Below are positions 33,603 through 42,023 of a stretch of 64,000 nucleotides of DNA, in pieces. Position 1 is the first letter of the stretch. Every line of letters starts with the position of its first letter. The notes under the pieces are model-generated. The model saw nothing but the letters and a program-made list of their open reading frames with translations, was not told where the DNA came from and made no database searches. The position numbers and the translations under genes are program-made. Source of the stretch: Streptomyces camelliae (lineage in GTDB: Bacteria > Actinomycetota > Actinomycetes > Streptomycetales > Streptomycetaceae); assembly GCF_027625935.1 (NCBI RefSeq), contig NZ_CP115300.1, positions 3,162,001-3,226,000 of the forward strand, written 5' to 3'.

Positions 33603-34757
33603 TCAGGCGGCAGTGCCGACGTTCGTCGGGGCCGGGGTGCGGAGGGTGACCTCGTGGTGGTCGTTGACGTTGTCGGCGCGCACCGGGTTGCGGCGGGACG
33701 CGGCGACGATGACGGCGGCGAGGGCCAGGGCGACGAGGGCGATCACGGCCGTACCGACGTTGCCGCCGTGCTTGACCACGCTCGCCGCGAGGCCGCCCAC
33801 CAGCGCCGCCGCGGGCAGCGTGATCAGCCAGGCCAGCACCATCCGGCCGGCCACGCCCCAGCGGACCTCGGCGAGCCGGCGACCCAGGCCCGCGCCGAGG
33901 ATGCTGCCGGAGGCGACCTGCGTGGTGGACAGCGCGAAGCCGAGGTGGGCGGAGGTGAGGATCACCGCAGTGGAGGCGGTTTCGGCGGCGAAGCCCTGCG
34001 GGGACTGGATCTCGGCCAGGCCCTTGCCCATGGTGCGGATGATCCGCCAGCCGCCCAGGTACGTGCCGAGTCCGATCGCGACGCCGGCCGCGCCGATCAC
34101 CCAGACCGGCGGTCCGGCGTCATGGTGGAGCGCGCCCGCCGAGATCAGGGTCAGCGTGATCACGCCCATGGTCTTCTGCGCGTCATTGGTGCCGTGCGCG
34201 AGGGAGACCAGGGAGGCGGAGGCGATCTGACCGAGGCGGAAGCCCTTCGTCACCGAGTCCTGGCGGGCGTGGGCGGAGAGCCGGTAGGCGAGGTAGGTGG
34301 CGACCAGCGCGGCCACCCCGGCCACGACCGGGGAGGCCACCGCGGGGATGAGCACCTTCTCGACAACCTTGTCGAAGTGCACGCCGTGGGAGCCCGCGCC
34401 GACCCAGACCGCGCCGATCAGACCGCCGAAGAGGGCGTGGGAGGAGCTGGAGGGCAGTCCGGCGAGCCAGGTCACCAGGTTCCACAGGATCGCCCCGACC
34501 AGCCCGGCGAAGATCATCGCCGGGCTGACCAGCGTGTCGTCCACGATCCCGCCGGAGATCGTCTTCGCGACCTCGGTGGACAGAAAGGCCCCGCCGATGT
34601 TGAGGACCCCGCTGACCAGGACCGCTGTACGCGGTCTGAGAGCACCGGTGGCGATGGAGGTGGCCATCGCATTCGCGGTGTCGTGGAACCCGTTCGTGAA
34701 GTCGAACGCCAGAGCCGTGACGATGACGACCGCCACGAGGAACGTGATGTGATCCAT
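33603..34757 (-). CDS. Inorganic phosphate transporter, PiT family
   Basis: A 384-residue membrane protein from ATG 34757. It carries the two PiT signatures: AFDFTNGFHDTANAMATSIA near the N-terminus and SLAHGTNDAQKTMGVITL in the middle, plus PSSSSHALFGGLIGA. About ten membrane helices. Function: low-affinity uptake of phosphate as a metal-phosphate complex driven by protons. Codes for the first gene of a two-gene operon with the small membrane protein. The upstream region is shared with the divergent AraC gene. Confidence 0.93.
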   Translation of the reverse strand: MDHITFLVAVVIVTALAFDFTNGFHDTANAMATSIATGALRPRTAVLVSGVLNIGGAFLSTEVAKTISGGIVDDTLVSPAMIFAGLVGAILWNLVTWLAGLPSSSSHALFGGLIGAVWVGAGSHGVHFDKVVEKVLIPAVASPVVAGVAALVATYLAYRLSAHARQDSVTKGFRLGQIASASLVSLAHGTNDAQKTMGVITLTLISAGALHHDAGPPVWVIGAAGVAIGLGTYLGGWRIIRTMGKGLAEIQSPQGFAAETASTAVILTSAHLGFALSTTQVASGSILGAGLGRRLAEVRWGVAGRMVLAWLITLPAAALVGGLAASVVKHGGNVGTAVIALVALALAAVIVAASRRNPVRADNVNDHHEVTLRTPAPTNVGTAA

Positions 34758-34896
34758 CCCGGAAGCCTGACAAGGACAGGTCAATGCGCGGAGAACTGAG
34801 GGCGAACGGCGTGTCGAGGATGGGGGACTCTGTTGTGTGATCCTGTGTGGAAACGTTGCATCCCCTGGTGTCAGTGCCCTGTGCCAAGCTGTGGAC

Positions 34897-35289
34897 GTGA
34901 CCCTGGAGGACCTCAGAAGGCTGCGCCGGGTGCGCGACCGCATGGACCGTGAGTACGCCGAACCGCTCGACATGACCGAGCTGGCCCGGGGCGCCCATAT
35001 GTCCCCCGGCCACTTCCAGCGCAGCTTCCGCAAGGCCTTCGGCGAGACGCCGTACAGCTATCTGATGACCCGCAGGATCGAGCGGGCCAAGGCCCTGCTG
35101 CGCCGGGGCGATCTCACGGTCACGGAGGTGTGCATGACGGTCGGCTGTACCTCCCTCGGCTCGTTCAGCGCCCGCTTCACGGAGCTGGTCGGCGAGACGC
35201 CGAGCTCCTATCGGGCCCGCTCGCACGAGGAGAGCGCGGCGATCCCGCCCTGCGTGGCGCGCGCGTACATGCGCCCGAGACGGGCGTAG
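34897..35289 (+). CDS. AraC-family DNA-binding domain protein
   Basis: A 130-residue protein from GTG 34897, consisting almost only of the two-HTH AraC domain: LDMTELARGAHMSPGHFQRS, FRKAFGETPYSYLMTRRIER, then VTEVCMTVGCTSLGSFSARF and GETPSSYRAR. No effector-binding domain, so it is a SoxS/MarA-like short regulator whose level rather than ligand would set activity. It is followed 27 nt later by a VOC protein gene with its own apparent leaderless promoter. The pair is a common AraC-glyoxalase arrangement in actinomycetes. Confidence 0.88.
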   Translation: MTLEDLRRLRRVRDRMDREYAEPLDMTELARGAHMSPGHFQRSFRKAFGETPYSYLMTRRIERAKALLRRGDLTVTEVCMTVGCTSLGSFSARFTELVGETPSSYRARSHEESAAIPPCVARAYMRPRRA

Positions 35290-35316
35290 CGCCGGTATCG
35301 ACCCTAGGTTGGACCC

Positions 35317-35733
35317 ATGGACCTGAAACTGCAGACCTGTTTCATCGCCGTCGACGACCACGACAAGGCGATCGCCTTCTACTGCGACGTCCTGGGCCTG
35401 GAGATCCGCAACGACGTCAAGTACGAGGGGATGCGGTGGGTGACCGTCGGGTCGCCGCTGCAGCCGGACGTGTCGATCGTCCTGGAGCCACCCGCCGCGA
35501 ACCCCGACCTCTCCCCCGCCGACCGGGAGGCGATGGAGCAGCTGCTGGCCAAGGGCGTGCTGCGCGGGGTCAACTTCACCACCGAGGACTGCGACGCCCT
35601 CTTCGCCCGCGTCGTGGAATCCGGCGCCGAGGTGATCCAGGAACCGACGGACATGCCGTACGGGGTACGCGACTGCGCCTTCCGGGACCCGGCGGGCAAC
35701 CAGCTGCGCTTCCTCCAGCGGCCCGCGCAGTGA
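35317..35733 (+). CDS. VOC-family (glyoxalase-like) protein
   Basis: A 138-residue protein with two beta-alpha-beta-beta-beta modules: KLQTCFIAVDDHDKAIAFYC and FARVVESGAEVIQEPTDMPY, ending VRDCAFRDPAGNQLRFLQRP. The VOC fold binds metals or small electrophiles. The typical glutamate ligand is not conserved in the last strand, so the exact chemistry is open. TAGGTT lies six nt before ATG 35317, so the mRNA is probably leaderless. Probable target of the AraC protein upstream. Confidence 0.85.
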   Translation: MDLKLQTCFIAVDDHDKAIAFYCDVLGLEIRNDVKYEGMRWVTVGSPLQPDVSIVLEPPAANPDLSPADREAMEQLLAKGVLRGVNFTTEDCDALFARVVESGAEVIQEPTDMPYGVRDCAFRDPAGNQLRFLQRPAQ

Positions 35734-35788
35734 ACGCCACGGCCGAATTCCGCGAGCCCGCCGCGGAGTTCGTACCTACACTCCCCGC

Positions 35789-36544
35789 ATGATCATTCGC
35801 TGGACGTACGCCTTCGTCGACCGGCCCGCCGAGCGGCTGCCCGAGGCCCGCGCCTTCTGGAAGGCCGTCACCGGCACCCGGCCGTCCGAACCCCGGGGTG
35901 AGCGGGGCGAGTTCATGACCCTGCTGCCCGGCGAGGCCACCGGGGCCGACGCGTGCGTGAAGCTCCAGGGGGTCACCGAGGGGGACGGCGGCGCCCATCT
36001 CGACCTGTGCGTGGAGGACCTGCGGGAGTCGCTCGCGACCGCCCGTGACGCCGGCGCGGAGCTGGTCGCGGACCACGACGGCTGGGCCGTACTGCGCTCC
36101 CCCGCCGGGCAGTTGTTCTGTCTGGTGCCCTGGCACGGCGAGACGGTACGGCCACCCGTGGTGGCGGGCAGCCGGCTCGACCAGGTGTGCCTGGACATCC
36201 CGCCGTCGGCGTACGCCGCCGAGTCGGACTTCTGGGCCACGCTGACCGGCTGGGAGCGGCTGACGGGGTCCCGGCCGGAGTTCGAGGTGCTCCGGCCGCC
36301 GGCCGGACTTCCGGTACGGATCCTGCTCCAGCGCCTCGACAGCGAGCGCCCCGCCGCCGCCCACCTCGACCTCGCCTGCGCGGACATCCCCACGGTCCGC
36401 GCCCGGCACGAGGAACTGGGGGCGGTCCTGGTGTCCCACGGTCCGCACTGGTCGGTGATGCGCGACCCGGCCGGCGGCGTCTACTGCCTGACCGGCCGCG
36501 ACCCGGAGACGGCCGGTCTGCCGACGGCCGCCCGGCGCGGCTAG
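35789..36544 (+). CDS. Double VOC-domain (glyoxalase-like) protein
   Basis: A 251-residue protein made of two VOC-type halves: TYAFVDRPAERLPEARAFWK...GWAVLRSPAGQLFCLVPW and DFWATLTGWERLTG...HWSVMRDPAGGVYCLTGR. It belongs to the large actinobacterial glyoxalase-like set of unknown substrate. TACACT is six nt before ATG 35789, a leaderless signal. The stop codon TAG (36542-36544) is donated by the left arm of the inverted-repeat element that begins at 36541, so the original C-terminus may have been different. Confidence 0.85.
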   Translation: MIIRWTYAFVDRPAERLPEARAFWKAVTGTRPSEPRGERGEFMTLLPGEATGADACVKLQGVTEGDGGAHLDLCVEDLRESLATARDAGAELVADHDGWAVLRSPAGQLFCLVPWHGETVRPPVVAGSRLDQVCLDIPPSAYAAESDFWATLTGWERLTGSRPEFEVLRPPAGLPVRILLQRLDSERPAAAHLDLACADIPTVRARHEELGAVLVSHGPHWSVMRDPAGGVYCLTGRDPETAGLPTAARRG

Positions 36545-36632
36545 GGCCTCTCTTTCGGATCAGGCCGGTTTCAGGCGACGGCGCCTCCCGGCCGACCCGC
36601 GACTCCGGCAAGATCCGAAAGAGAGGACCTAG
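36541..36632. mobile_element. MITE-like 92-bp inverted-repeat element
   Basis: Left arm 36541-36561 (ctagggcctctctttcggatc) and right arm 36612-36632 are 21-bp inverted repeats with a single mismatch, both ending in CTAG, around a 50-bp GC-rich core with no coding capacity. Short terminal inverted repeats with a CTAG/TA edge suggest a miniature transposable element mobilised in trans. It supplies the stop of the VOC gene and ends 2 nt before the stop of the DUF952 gene. Confidence 0.65.
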
Positions 36633-36633
36633 G

Positions 36634-36966
36634 TCATCCCCAGCGCTCCACCTCCACCACCGCCTCGACCGGCAGCGGCCCGTACACGTGCGGGAACTCC
36701 TCCCCGCCCGGCTCCACCGCCTCGTACTTCACCGGCACGCCGACCAGGGCCGGGTCCACGACCAGGACGACCAGCTCGTCCGGGCCGTCGTAGCCGCCGT
36801 AGAGGAGGTCGGCGATGCGCGGGAGCTGTGCGCGGGTGGAGAAGTGGATGAAGCCCTCCTCCTGGAGGGTGCGGCCGCGGGTCGACAGCTCGTAGGTGCC
36901 GCGCTCGCGGGCCGCGTCCCACAGGGAGCGTTCGGTGATGTGGAAGATCCGGGGCAGTTTCGGCAT
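36634..36966 (-). CDS. DUF952 family protein
   Basis: A 110-residue protein from ATG 36966, which sits six nt after TACCGT (leaderless). Sequence: IFHITERSLWDAARERGTYE, GFIHFSTRAQLPRIADLLY, then VYGPLPVEAVVEVERWG. DUF952 proteins have an ADP-ribosyltransferase-like fold by structural work, and no enzyme activity is established. Single gene, transcribed away from the encapsulin cluster. The inverted-repeat element touches its 3' end. Confidence 0.88.
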   Translation of the reverse strand: MPKLPRIFHITERSLWDAARERGTYELSTRGRTLQEEGFIHFSTRAQLPRIADLLYGGYDGPDELVVLVVDPALVGVPVKYEAVEPGGEEFPHVYGPLPVEAVVEVERWG

Positions 36967-36991
36967 GCGCCCACGGTACGGCGTACACAGC

Positions 36992-37030
36992 GGCGGGCCC
37001 CGCACACTGTGGGGATGTGCGGGGCCCGCC
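36992..37030 (-). terminator. Terminator after the encapsulin cargo gene
   Basis: A perfect 15-bp inverted repeat (36992-37006 with 37016-37030), 9-nt loop, 110 nt downstream of the polyprenyl transferase stop. It also separates it from the DUF952 promoter. Confidence 0.7.
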
Positions 37031-37140
37031 TGGCCGGAGTCCCGGTGACCGTGCGGGGTCAGGAGCCGCGCGGGTCCGGGACTCCGGGGTCTTCTCCTGC
37101 CGGCCGGAGCCGACAGCGCCCCGAAAGTGCGGCGGACTGC

Positions 37141-38376
37141 TCAGCTACTGCGCCGGGTCACGAATTCGGCGAGTGCCAGCAGGCCGCCCGCCGCCTCGGG
37201 GTCGGGGACCGCGCGGGCCAGCTCCTGCATGGCGTGGGCCATCCGGTCGGCCGCCTCGGCCTGCGCCCAGTCCCGGCCGCCGGCCCGGTCCACGGCCAGG
37301 GCCGTGCGTGCGATGCCGTCGGCGTCCCCGGCGATGTACGGCTTGGCGTACAGCTCGGCCAGCTCGGCCGCCGCCTCGGTGCCGGACGCCAGCGCCGCCG
37401 CCACCGGCAGCGACTTCTTGCGGGCCGCGAGATCGGCGCCGGCCGGCTTCCCGGTGCGCCGCGAGTCACCCCATATGCCGATGACGTCGTCGATCAGCTG
37501 GAAGGCGAGCCCGGCCTGCCGGCCGAAGCCGTCCAGCGCGGCCACCTCCTGCGGCCCCGCGCCCGCGTACAGCGCGCCGAGGGCGCAGGCGCAGCCCAGC
37601 AGCGCGCCGGTCTTGGCCTCGGCCATCGCGAGCACCTCGTCGAGGGTGACCTCGTCCGGGGCGCGGTGCTCCAGGTCCGTGTCGGTGTGCTCCCCGGCGC
37701 ACAGCTCCACCACGCAGGTGGCGAGCCGGGCCACGGCCGGGCCGCCGGCCGGATGCGGGTCCTCGGCGAGCAGCCGCAGGGCCAGCGCCAGCAGGGCGTC
37801 CCCGGCGAGGATCGCGTCGGTGGCGCCGAACACCGTCCAGGCGGTGGGCCGGTGCTGGCGGGAGGTGTCCCGGTCCATCACGTCGTCGTGCAACAGCGTG
37901 AAGTTGTGGACCAGTTCGACCGCCACCGCCGCGGGGACGGCCGCCGTACGGGCCGCCGGTCCGCCGAGGGCGGCGGCCGCGGCCAGGACGAGCGCGGGCC
38001 TGATGGCCTTGCCGCCGTTGCCCGCCGCCGGGCTGCCGTCGGCATGCTGCCAGCCGAAGTGGTAGAGCGCGATCCGGCGCATGGAGTCGGGCAACGACTC
38101 GACGGCCGCGCGCAGTCCGGGGCCAGCCAGGGCCTTCGTACGCTCCAGCAGGGCCGCCGCCTCCTGCCCCTCCGCGCCCTCACCCGGACCGAAGGCACTG
38201 TCCGCGCCCTCACCCGGACCGAAGACACTGTCCGCCGTCCCGCCCGGACCGAGGGTGTTGTCCGCCCTCTCGCCCCGCTCGCCCTGCCTCCCCTGCCGGT
38301 GCCGCGGGCCCACCGCCGTGCCGGGGTGCGGCACGGCGGTGGAACGCTGTTCGGTCTCCGTCATGAACTCGGCCAT
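37141..38376 (-). CDS. Encapsulin cargo: polyprenyl diphosphate synthase/transferase
   Basis: A 411-residue trans-isoprenyl diphosphate synthase. Catalytic motifs: first Asp-rich HNFTLLHDDVMDRDTSRQ, the chain-length region just before it, and second Asp-rich AFQLIDDVIGIWGDSRRTGK. Family chemistry: head-to-tail condensation of isopentenyl diphosphate with an allylic diphosphate in the presence of Mg. The first about 75 residues are disordered and contain three 10-residue repeats (DSVFGPGEGA type). Known: polyprenyl transferases are one of the cargo classes of Family 2 encapsulins, and targeting uses disordered N-terminal domains. The shell gene lies 112 nt upstream on the same strand. GAGG precedes ATG 38376 by seven nt. 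Confidence 0.88.
   Translation of the reverse strand: MAEFMTETEQRSTAVPHPGTAVGPRHRQGRQGERGERADNTLGPGGTADSVFGPGEGADSAFGPGEGAEGQEAAALLERTKALAGPGLRAAVESLPDSMRRIALYHFGWQHADGSPAAGNGGKAIRPALVLAAAAALGGPAARTAAVPAAVAVELVHNFTLLHDDVMDRDTSRQHRPTAWTVFGATDAILAGDALLALALRLLAEDPHPAGGPAVARLATCVVELCAGEHTDTDLEHRAPDEVTLDEVLAMAEAKTGALLGCACALGALYAGAGPQEVAALDGFGRQAGLAFQLIDDVIGIWGDSRRTGKPAGADLAARKKSLPVAAALASGTEAAAELAELYAKPYIAGDADGIARTALAVDRAGGRDWAQAEAADRMAHAMQELARAVPDPEAAGGLLALAEFVTRRSS
38171..38260. repeat. Three 30-bp in-frame repeats in the cargo gene
   Basis: Units 38171-38200 and 38201-38230 are nearly identical, and 38231-38260 is diverged. Each encodes a 10-residue Asp/Phe/Gly-Pro-Gly unit inside the disordered N-terminal loading region. 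Confidence 0.85.
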
Positions 38377-38488
38377 GTCTCCCCCTCGCCAGGTCCGCGG
38401 ACGCCGGCGTCGCCGGCCGGGCCGGACACGTGTGGGGAGGGTCTACCCGCCCTGCTGGGCGGGAACACGGCCGCGAAGTGCGGAAACG

Positions 38489-39895
38489 TCACCTCCACCG
38501 GCCGATCTCGACGTTCTCCAGCACGCCGAGCGCGTCCGGCACCAGCACGGCGGCCGAGTAGTAGGCCGTCACGAGGTACTTGATGATGGCCTGTTCGTTG
38601 ATGCCCATGAACCGCACGGACAGGCTCGGCTCGATCTCGTCCGGGATGCCCGACTGGCGCAGGCCGATGACGCCCTGGTCCTGCTCGCCGGTACGCATCG
38701 CGATGATCGACGTGGTGCGCTCCGGGGTGACCGGGATCTTGCTGCACGGGTAGATCGGCACACCGCGCCAGGTCGGGATGCGGTTGCCGTCGATCTCGAC
38801 GCTCTCCGGGACCAGGCCCCGCTTGTTCAGCTCGCGGCCGAACGCGGCGATCGCGCGCGGGTGGGCGAGGAACAGCTTGGTGCTGCGGCGGCGGCTGAGC
38901 AGCTCGTCCATGTCGTCCGGGCTGGGCACGCCGTCGTGCGGCTGGATCCGCTGGTCGTACTCGCAGTTGCTCAGCAGACCGAACTCGGGGTTGTTGATCA
39001 GCTCGTGCTCCTGACGCTCCTTGAGCGCCTCGACCGTGAGCCGCAGCTGCTGCTCGGTCTGGTTCATCGGCTGGTTGTACAGGTCGGCCACGCGCGTGTG
39101 GATGCGCAGCACGGTCTGGGCGATGCTCAGCTCGTATTCGCGGGGGCGGGGTTCGTAGTCGACGAAGGTGTGCGGGATGTCGGGCTCGCCGGTGTGACCG
39201 GCCGCCAGCTCGACCTCCTTCTCGCCGTACTTGTTGGTCCGCTGCTCGGGGAGCGCACGCAGCTGCTCAAGGTGGGCGCGCAGGGTGTCGGCGCGCTCGG
39301 CGATCTGCGCGAAGTCCTGGCGGCTGAGGATCAGCACCGTGGTCGCGGTGGCCGCGCGGACGGTGAACTCCCAGATGGCGTCCGGGTCCAGCAGCGCCGC
39401 GTCGCCGAAGTAGGCGCCGTCGGCGAGGACTCCGAGGACGGCGTCGTCGCCGTAGGGGCCGGTGCCGACCTTCTCGACCCTGCCGTGCGCCAGCAGGTAC
39501 ACCTCGTTGGTCTGGTTGCCGAAGTCAGCGATGACCTCACCGGGGGCGAAGTCGCGCTGGCGGCAGCGCCGGGCCAGCTCCGTAAGCACCTCCTCGTCCT
39601 CGTACCCGCGCAGGGCCGGCAGTTCGCCCAGCTCGGCCGGGATGACCTCGACCTGGTCACCCGTCTTCACGAAGGTGATACGGCCGTCGCCGACGGTGTA
39701 CGCCAGGCGCCTGTTGACGCGGTACGTGCCGCCGTGCACGTCCACCCACGGGAGCTTGCGCAGCAGCCAGCGGGAGCTGATCTCCTGCATCTGCGGAACG
39801 GACTTGGTGGTGGTGGCCAGGTTCCGCGCTGCCGCCGTCCCGAGGGACTGCTGCGGCTTGCCCTGATCCGTGCGGACCTCTTCGCCTACCGACAT
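38489..39895 (-). CDS. Family 2B encapsulin shell protein with cyclic-nucleotide-binding domain
   Basis: A 468-residue protein from ATG 39895 (GGAGG upstream). N-terminal arm, then an HK97-type shell part ([20 protein letters not shown]). From about 100 to 215 there is a Crp-like cyclic-nucleotide domain ([51 protein letters not shown]). The shell fold continues with [51 protein letters not shown] and [20 protein letters not shown]. Formerly annotated as Crp-like or major membrane protein I; Streptomyces EshA-type proteins belong here. Forms an icosahedral nanocompartment for the enzyme encoded next. Canonical cAMP-contact residues are not complete, so ligand binding is uncertain. Confidence 0.92.
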   Translation of the reverse strand: MSVGEEVRTDQGKPQQSLGTAAARNLATTTKSVPQMQEISSRWLLRKLPWVDVHGGTYRVNRRLAYTVGDGRITFVKTGDQVEVIPAELGELPALRGYEDEEVLTELARRCRQRDFAPGEVIADFGNQTNEVYLLAHGRVEKVGTGPYGDDAVLGVLADGAYFGDAALLDPDAIWEFTVRAATATTVLILSRQDFAQIAERADTLRAHLEQLRALPEQRTNKYGEKEVELAAGHTGEPDIPHTFVDYEPRPREYELSIAQTVLRIHTRVADLYNQPMNQTEQQLRLTVEALKERQEHELINNPEFGLLSNCEYDQRIQPHDGVPSPDDMDELLSRRRSTKLFLAHPRAIAAFGRELNKRGLVPESVEIDGNRIPTWRGVPIYPCSKIPVTPERTTSIIAMRTGEQDQGVIGLRQSGIPDEIEPSLSVRFMGINEQAIIKYLVTAYYSAAVLVPDALGVLENVEIGRWR

Positions 39896-40174
39896 AAAGC
39901 AATGTCCTCCCATGTGTGCCCGGTGCCGAATCACACGCGCACCGGTTCTCGCAAGCGAGCCTTCCATCACGCAACGCGCCGTCGCCATTACCCGAAAGAG
40001 CGGGAATGGATCAACGGACCCTGGGCATATGGAGGGCCCCTGTACAGCGCCGATGGCCCGCTCGGCCCCGCATTTTGTCCGGATCGGCTCGCACAGCGTG
40101 CGAACGATGTGTCCGGGAGGTCCGTTTTTCGATAGAGGTTCGCTGCAAGGTGACGCGACCGTGAAGGAGGCGGC

Positions 40175-40768
40175 ATGGCCCCACCCATGTCCGCGAGCAG
40201 GTTTCTGGACGTTCTGCGGGCCGAGGGCGTCACGGTCGTCGAGGTCGGCGACTGGCGGCGCCACAACCGCAACCACAAGGGCCCGTGGGGACCGGTGCAC
40301 GGCGTGATGATCCACCACACGGTGCCCCGGGGCAGCGTGGCCACGGTGCAGCTCTGCCGGGACGGCTACCGGGCGCTGCCGGGCCCGCTGCGCCACGGCG
40401 TGATCACCAAGGACGGCAGGGTCCACCTGGTGGGCCACGGCCGCGCCAACCACGCCGGGCTCGGTGACGACGACGTACTGCGCGCGGTGATCGCCGAGAA
40501 GGGGCTGCCGCCGGACAACGAGGCGAACACCGACGGCAACCGGCACTTCTACGGCTTCGAGTGCGAGAACCTGGGCGACGGCGCGGATCCCTGGCCGGCG
40601 GCCCAACTGGAGGCGATCACGCGCGCGGCGACGGCGGTGTGCCGGCAGCACGGCTGGTCGGAGCGCTCGGTCATCGGCCACCTGGAGTGGCAGCCGGGGA
40701 AGGTGGACCCGCGGGGCTTCACCATGACGTGGCTGCGGGAGCGGGTCCGTGGGCGGCTGGAGGAGTAG
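40175..40768 (+). CDS. PGRP/amidase_2-type N-acetylmuramoyl-L-alanine amidase
   Basis: A 197-residue protein. Zinc-amidase motifs: [16 protein letters not shown] (first His), [12 protein letters not shown] [11 protein letters not shown], and [17 protein letters not shown] (second His region and the Lys-Asp end). Known reaction: cleavage of the bond between N-acetylmuramic acid and L-alanine of peptidoglycan. There is no signal peptide, and it resembles phage endolysin catalytic domains without a wall-binding domain, so export is unexplained. The last codons (RLEE-stop) belong to a 26-bp repeat unit that continues downstream. Divergent from the encapsulin gene. Confidence 0.85.
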   Translation: MAPPMSASRFLDVLRAEGVTVVEVGDWRRHNRNHKGPWGPVHGVMIHHTVPRGSVATVQLCRDGYRALPGPLRHGVITKDGRVHLVGHGRANHAGLGDDDVLRAVIAEKGLPPDNEANTDGNRHFYGFECENLGDGADPWPAAQLEAITRAATAVCRQHGWSERSVIGHLEWQPGKVDPRGFTMTWLRERVRGRLEE

Positions 40769-41072
40769 CGAATCCGGCACGGCTGAGGGGACAGCGGATC
40801 CGGGGCGGCCGAAGGGACAGCGACCCGGGACGGCTGGAGGAGTGGCGGATCCGGGGCGGCCGAAGCGGAAGCGGTCGGGGCGGCCGAAGGGAAGCGGCCC
40901 GGGACAGCCGAAGGAGCCGAGGCCCAGGACGGCTGGAGGAGTGCGGACCGGGTACGACCGAAGGGGCAGCGGATCCGGTACGACCGAAGGGGCAGCGGGC
41001 CGGTACGGCTGAGGGGGCAGCGGATCTGGTACGGCTCAGGGACAACGGGTCCGGGGCGGCTGAAGGGGTGGC
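40743..41072. repeat. 13-unit degenerate minisatellite
   Basis: Successive units of 23-27 bp with the pattern ggatccggnacggcygaagg then ggcagc run from inside the end of the amidase gene to 41072, filling the whole gap before the PLP-enzyme gene. The amidase stop TAG is a variant of TGG found at the same place in unit 3. Unit length is not a multiple of three. Confidence 0.85.
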
Positions 41073-41090
41073 GCCGGGCGACAATGAAGC

Positions 41091-42023
41091 GTGCCCAGCC
41101 CCGACGCCCTCCGCCCCCGCCTCCCGTCCCCTGTCCAGGACGTACGGGACGAGCGGTTCGCGCGGCACGGGCTGCGGCTGCTGCTCAAGCGGGACGATCT
41201 CATCCATCCGGAGCTGATCGGCAACAAGTGGCGCAAGCTGGCGCCGAACCTCGCGGCGGCGCAGGGCCGGCCGCTGGTCACCTTCGGCGGGGCCTGGTCC
41301 AACCATCTGCGGGCGACCGCCGCCGCGGGCCGCCTGCTGGGCCTGGCGACCACCGGTGTGGTCCGCGGCGAGGAGCTGGCCGGCCGGCCGCTCAACCCGT
41401 CCCTGGCCCGGTGCGCGGCCGACGGCATGCGGCTGCACTTCGTCGACAGATCGACGTACCGGCACAAGAGCGAGCCGGAGACCCTGGCCGCGATCCTGCG
41501 CGCGGCCGGCGCCGAGGAGGCGTACGTCGTGCCCGAGGGCGGCAGCAACAGCGCGGCCGTGCACGGCTGCCGGACCCTGGGCGAGGAGCTGCGCGGCCAC
41601 GCCGACGTCGTGGCCGTCGCCTGCGGCACCGGCGGCACCCTCGCGGGGCTGGCCGCGGGACTCGGCCCCGGGCAGCGCGCGCTCGGGGTACCGGTCCTCA
41701 AAGGCGGCTTCCTGGCGAGTGAGGTACAGACCCTGCAGGAACGTGCCTTCGGCGCCCGCACCGGCGACTGGTCCCTCGACGACCGCTTCCATTTCGGCGG
41801 GTACGCGCGCGTGACACCCGAACTGCACGCCTTCGCCGAGGACTTCGAGGACCGCCACGGGCTGCCCGTCGAGCGTCTCTATGTCGCCAAGTTGCTCTAC
41901 GGACTCGTCGCCCGCGCCGAAGAGGGCGCCTACGCGCGCGGGACGACGATCGCCGCCGTGATCACCGGCCGGCCGTTCCCGCAGGGTCAGGGTGCCCCGC
42001 AGGGTCAGGTCGCCTCCCGGTAG
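41091..42023 (+). CDS. PLP-dependent ACC deaminase/D-cysteine desulfhydrase-like enzyme
   Basis: A 310-residue fold-type II PLP enzyme from GTG 41091. The Schiff-base lysine lies in ELIGNKWRKLAPNL; the substrate loop is TFGGAWSNHLRATAAAG; phosphate is bound by ACGTGGTLAGLAAG. Known family members deaminate 1-aminocyclopropane-1-carboxylate or release H2S from D-cysteine, and the exact reaction depends on a few active-site residues I cannot assign. Slightly shorter than typical ACC deaminase (about 340). Its last 19 nt overlap the end of the convergent antiporter gene. Confidence 0.82.
   Translation: MPSPDALRPRLPSPVQDVRDERFARHGLRLLLKRDDLIHPELIGNKWRKLAPNLAAAQGRPLVTFGGAWSNHLRATAAAGRLLGLATTGVVRGEELAGRPLNPSLARCAADGMRLHFVDRSTYRHKSEPETLAAILRAAGAEEAYVVPEGGSNSAAVHGCRTLGEELRGHADVVAVACGTGGTLAGLAAGLGPGQRALGVPVLKGGFLASEVQTLQERAFGARTGDWSLDDRFHFGGYARVTPELHAFAEDFEDRHGLPVERLYVAKLLYGLVARAEEGAYARGTTIAAVITGRPFPQGQGAPQGQVASR

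Noticed and set aside
33654..34799. 381-aa open frame opposite the phosphate transporter
   Set aside because: Antisense shadow; PiT signatures are on the minus strand.
38171..41072. CRISPR array
   Set aside because: Both repeat blocks are contiguous degenerate tandem repeats without constant-length unique spacers, and no cas genes are present.
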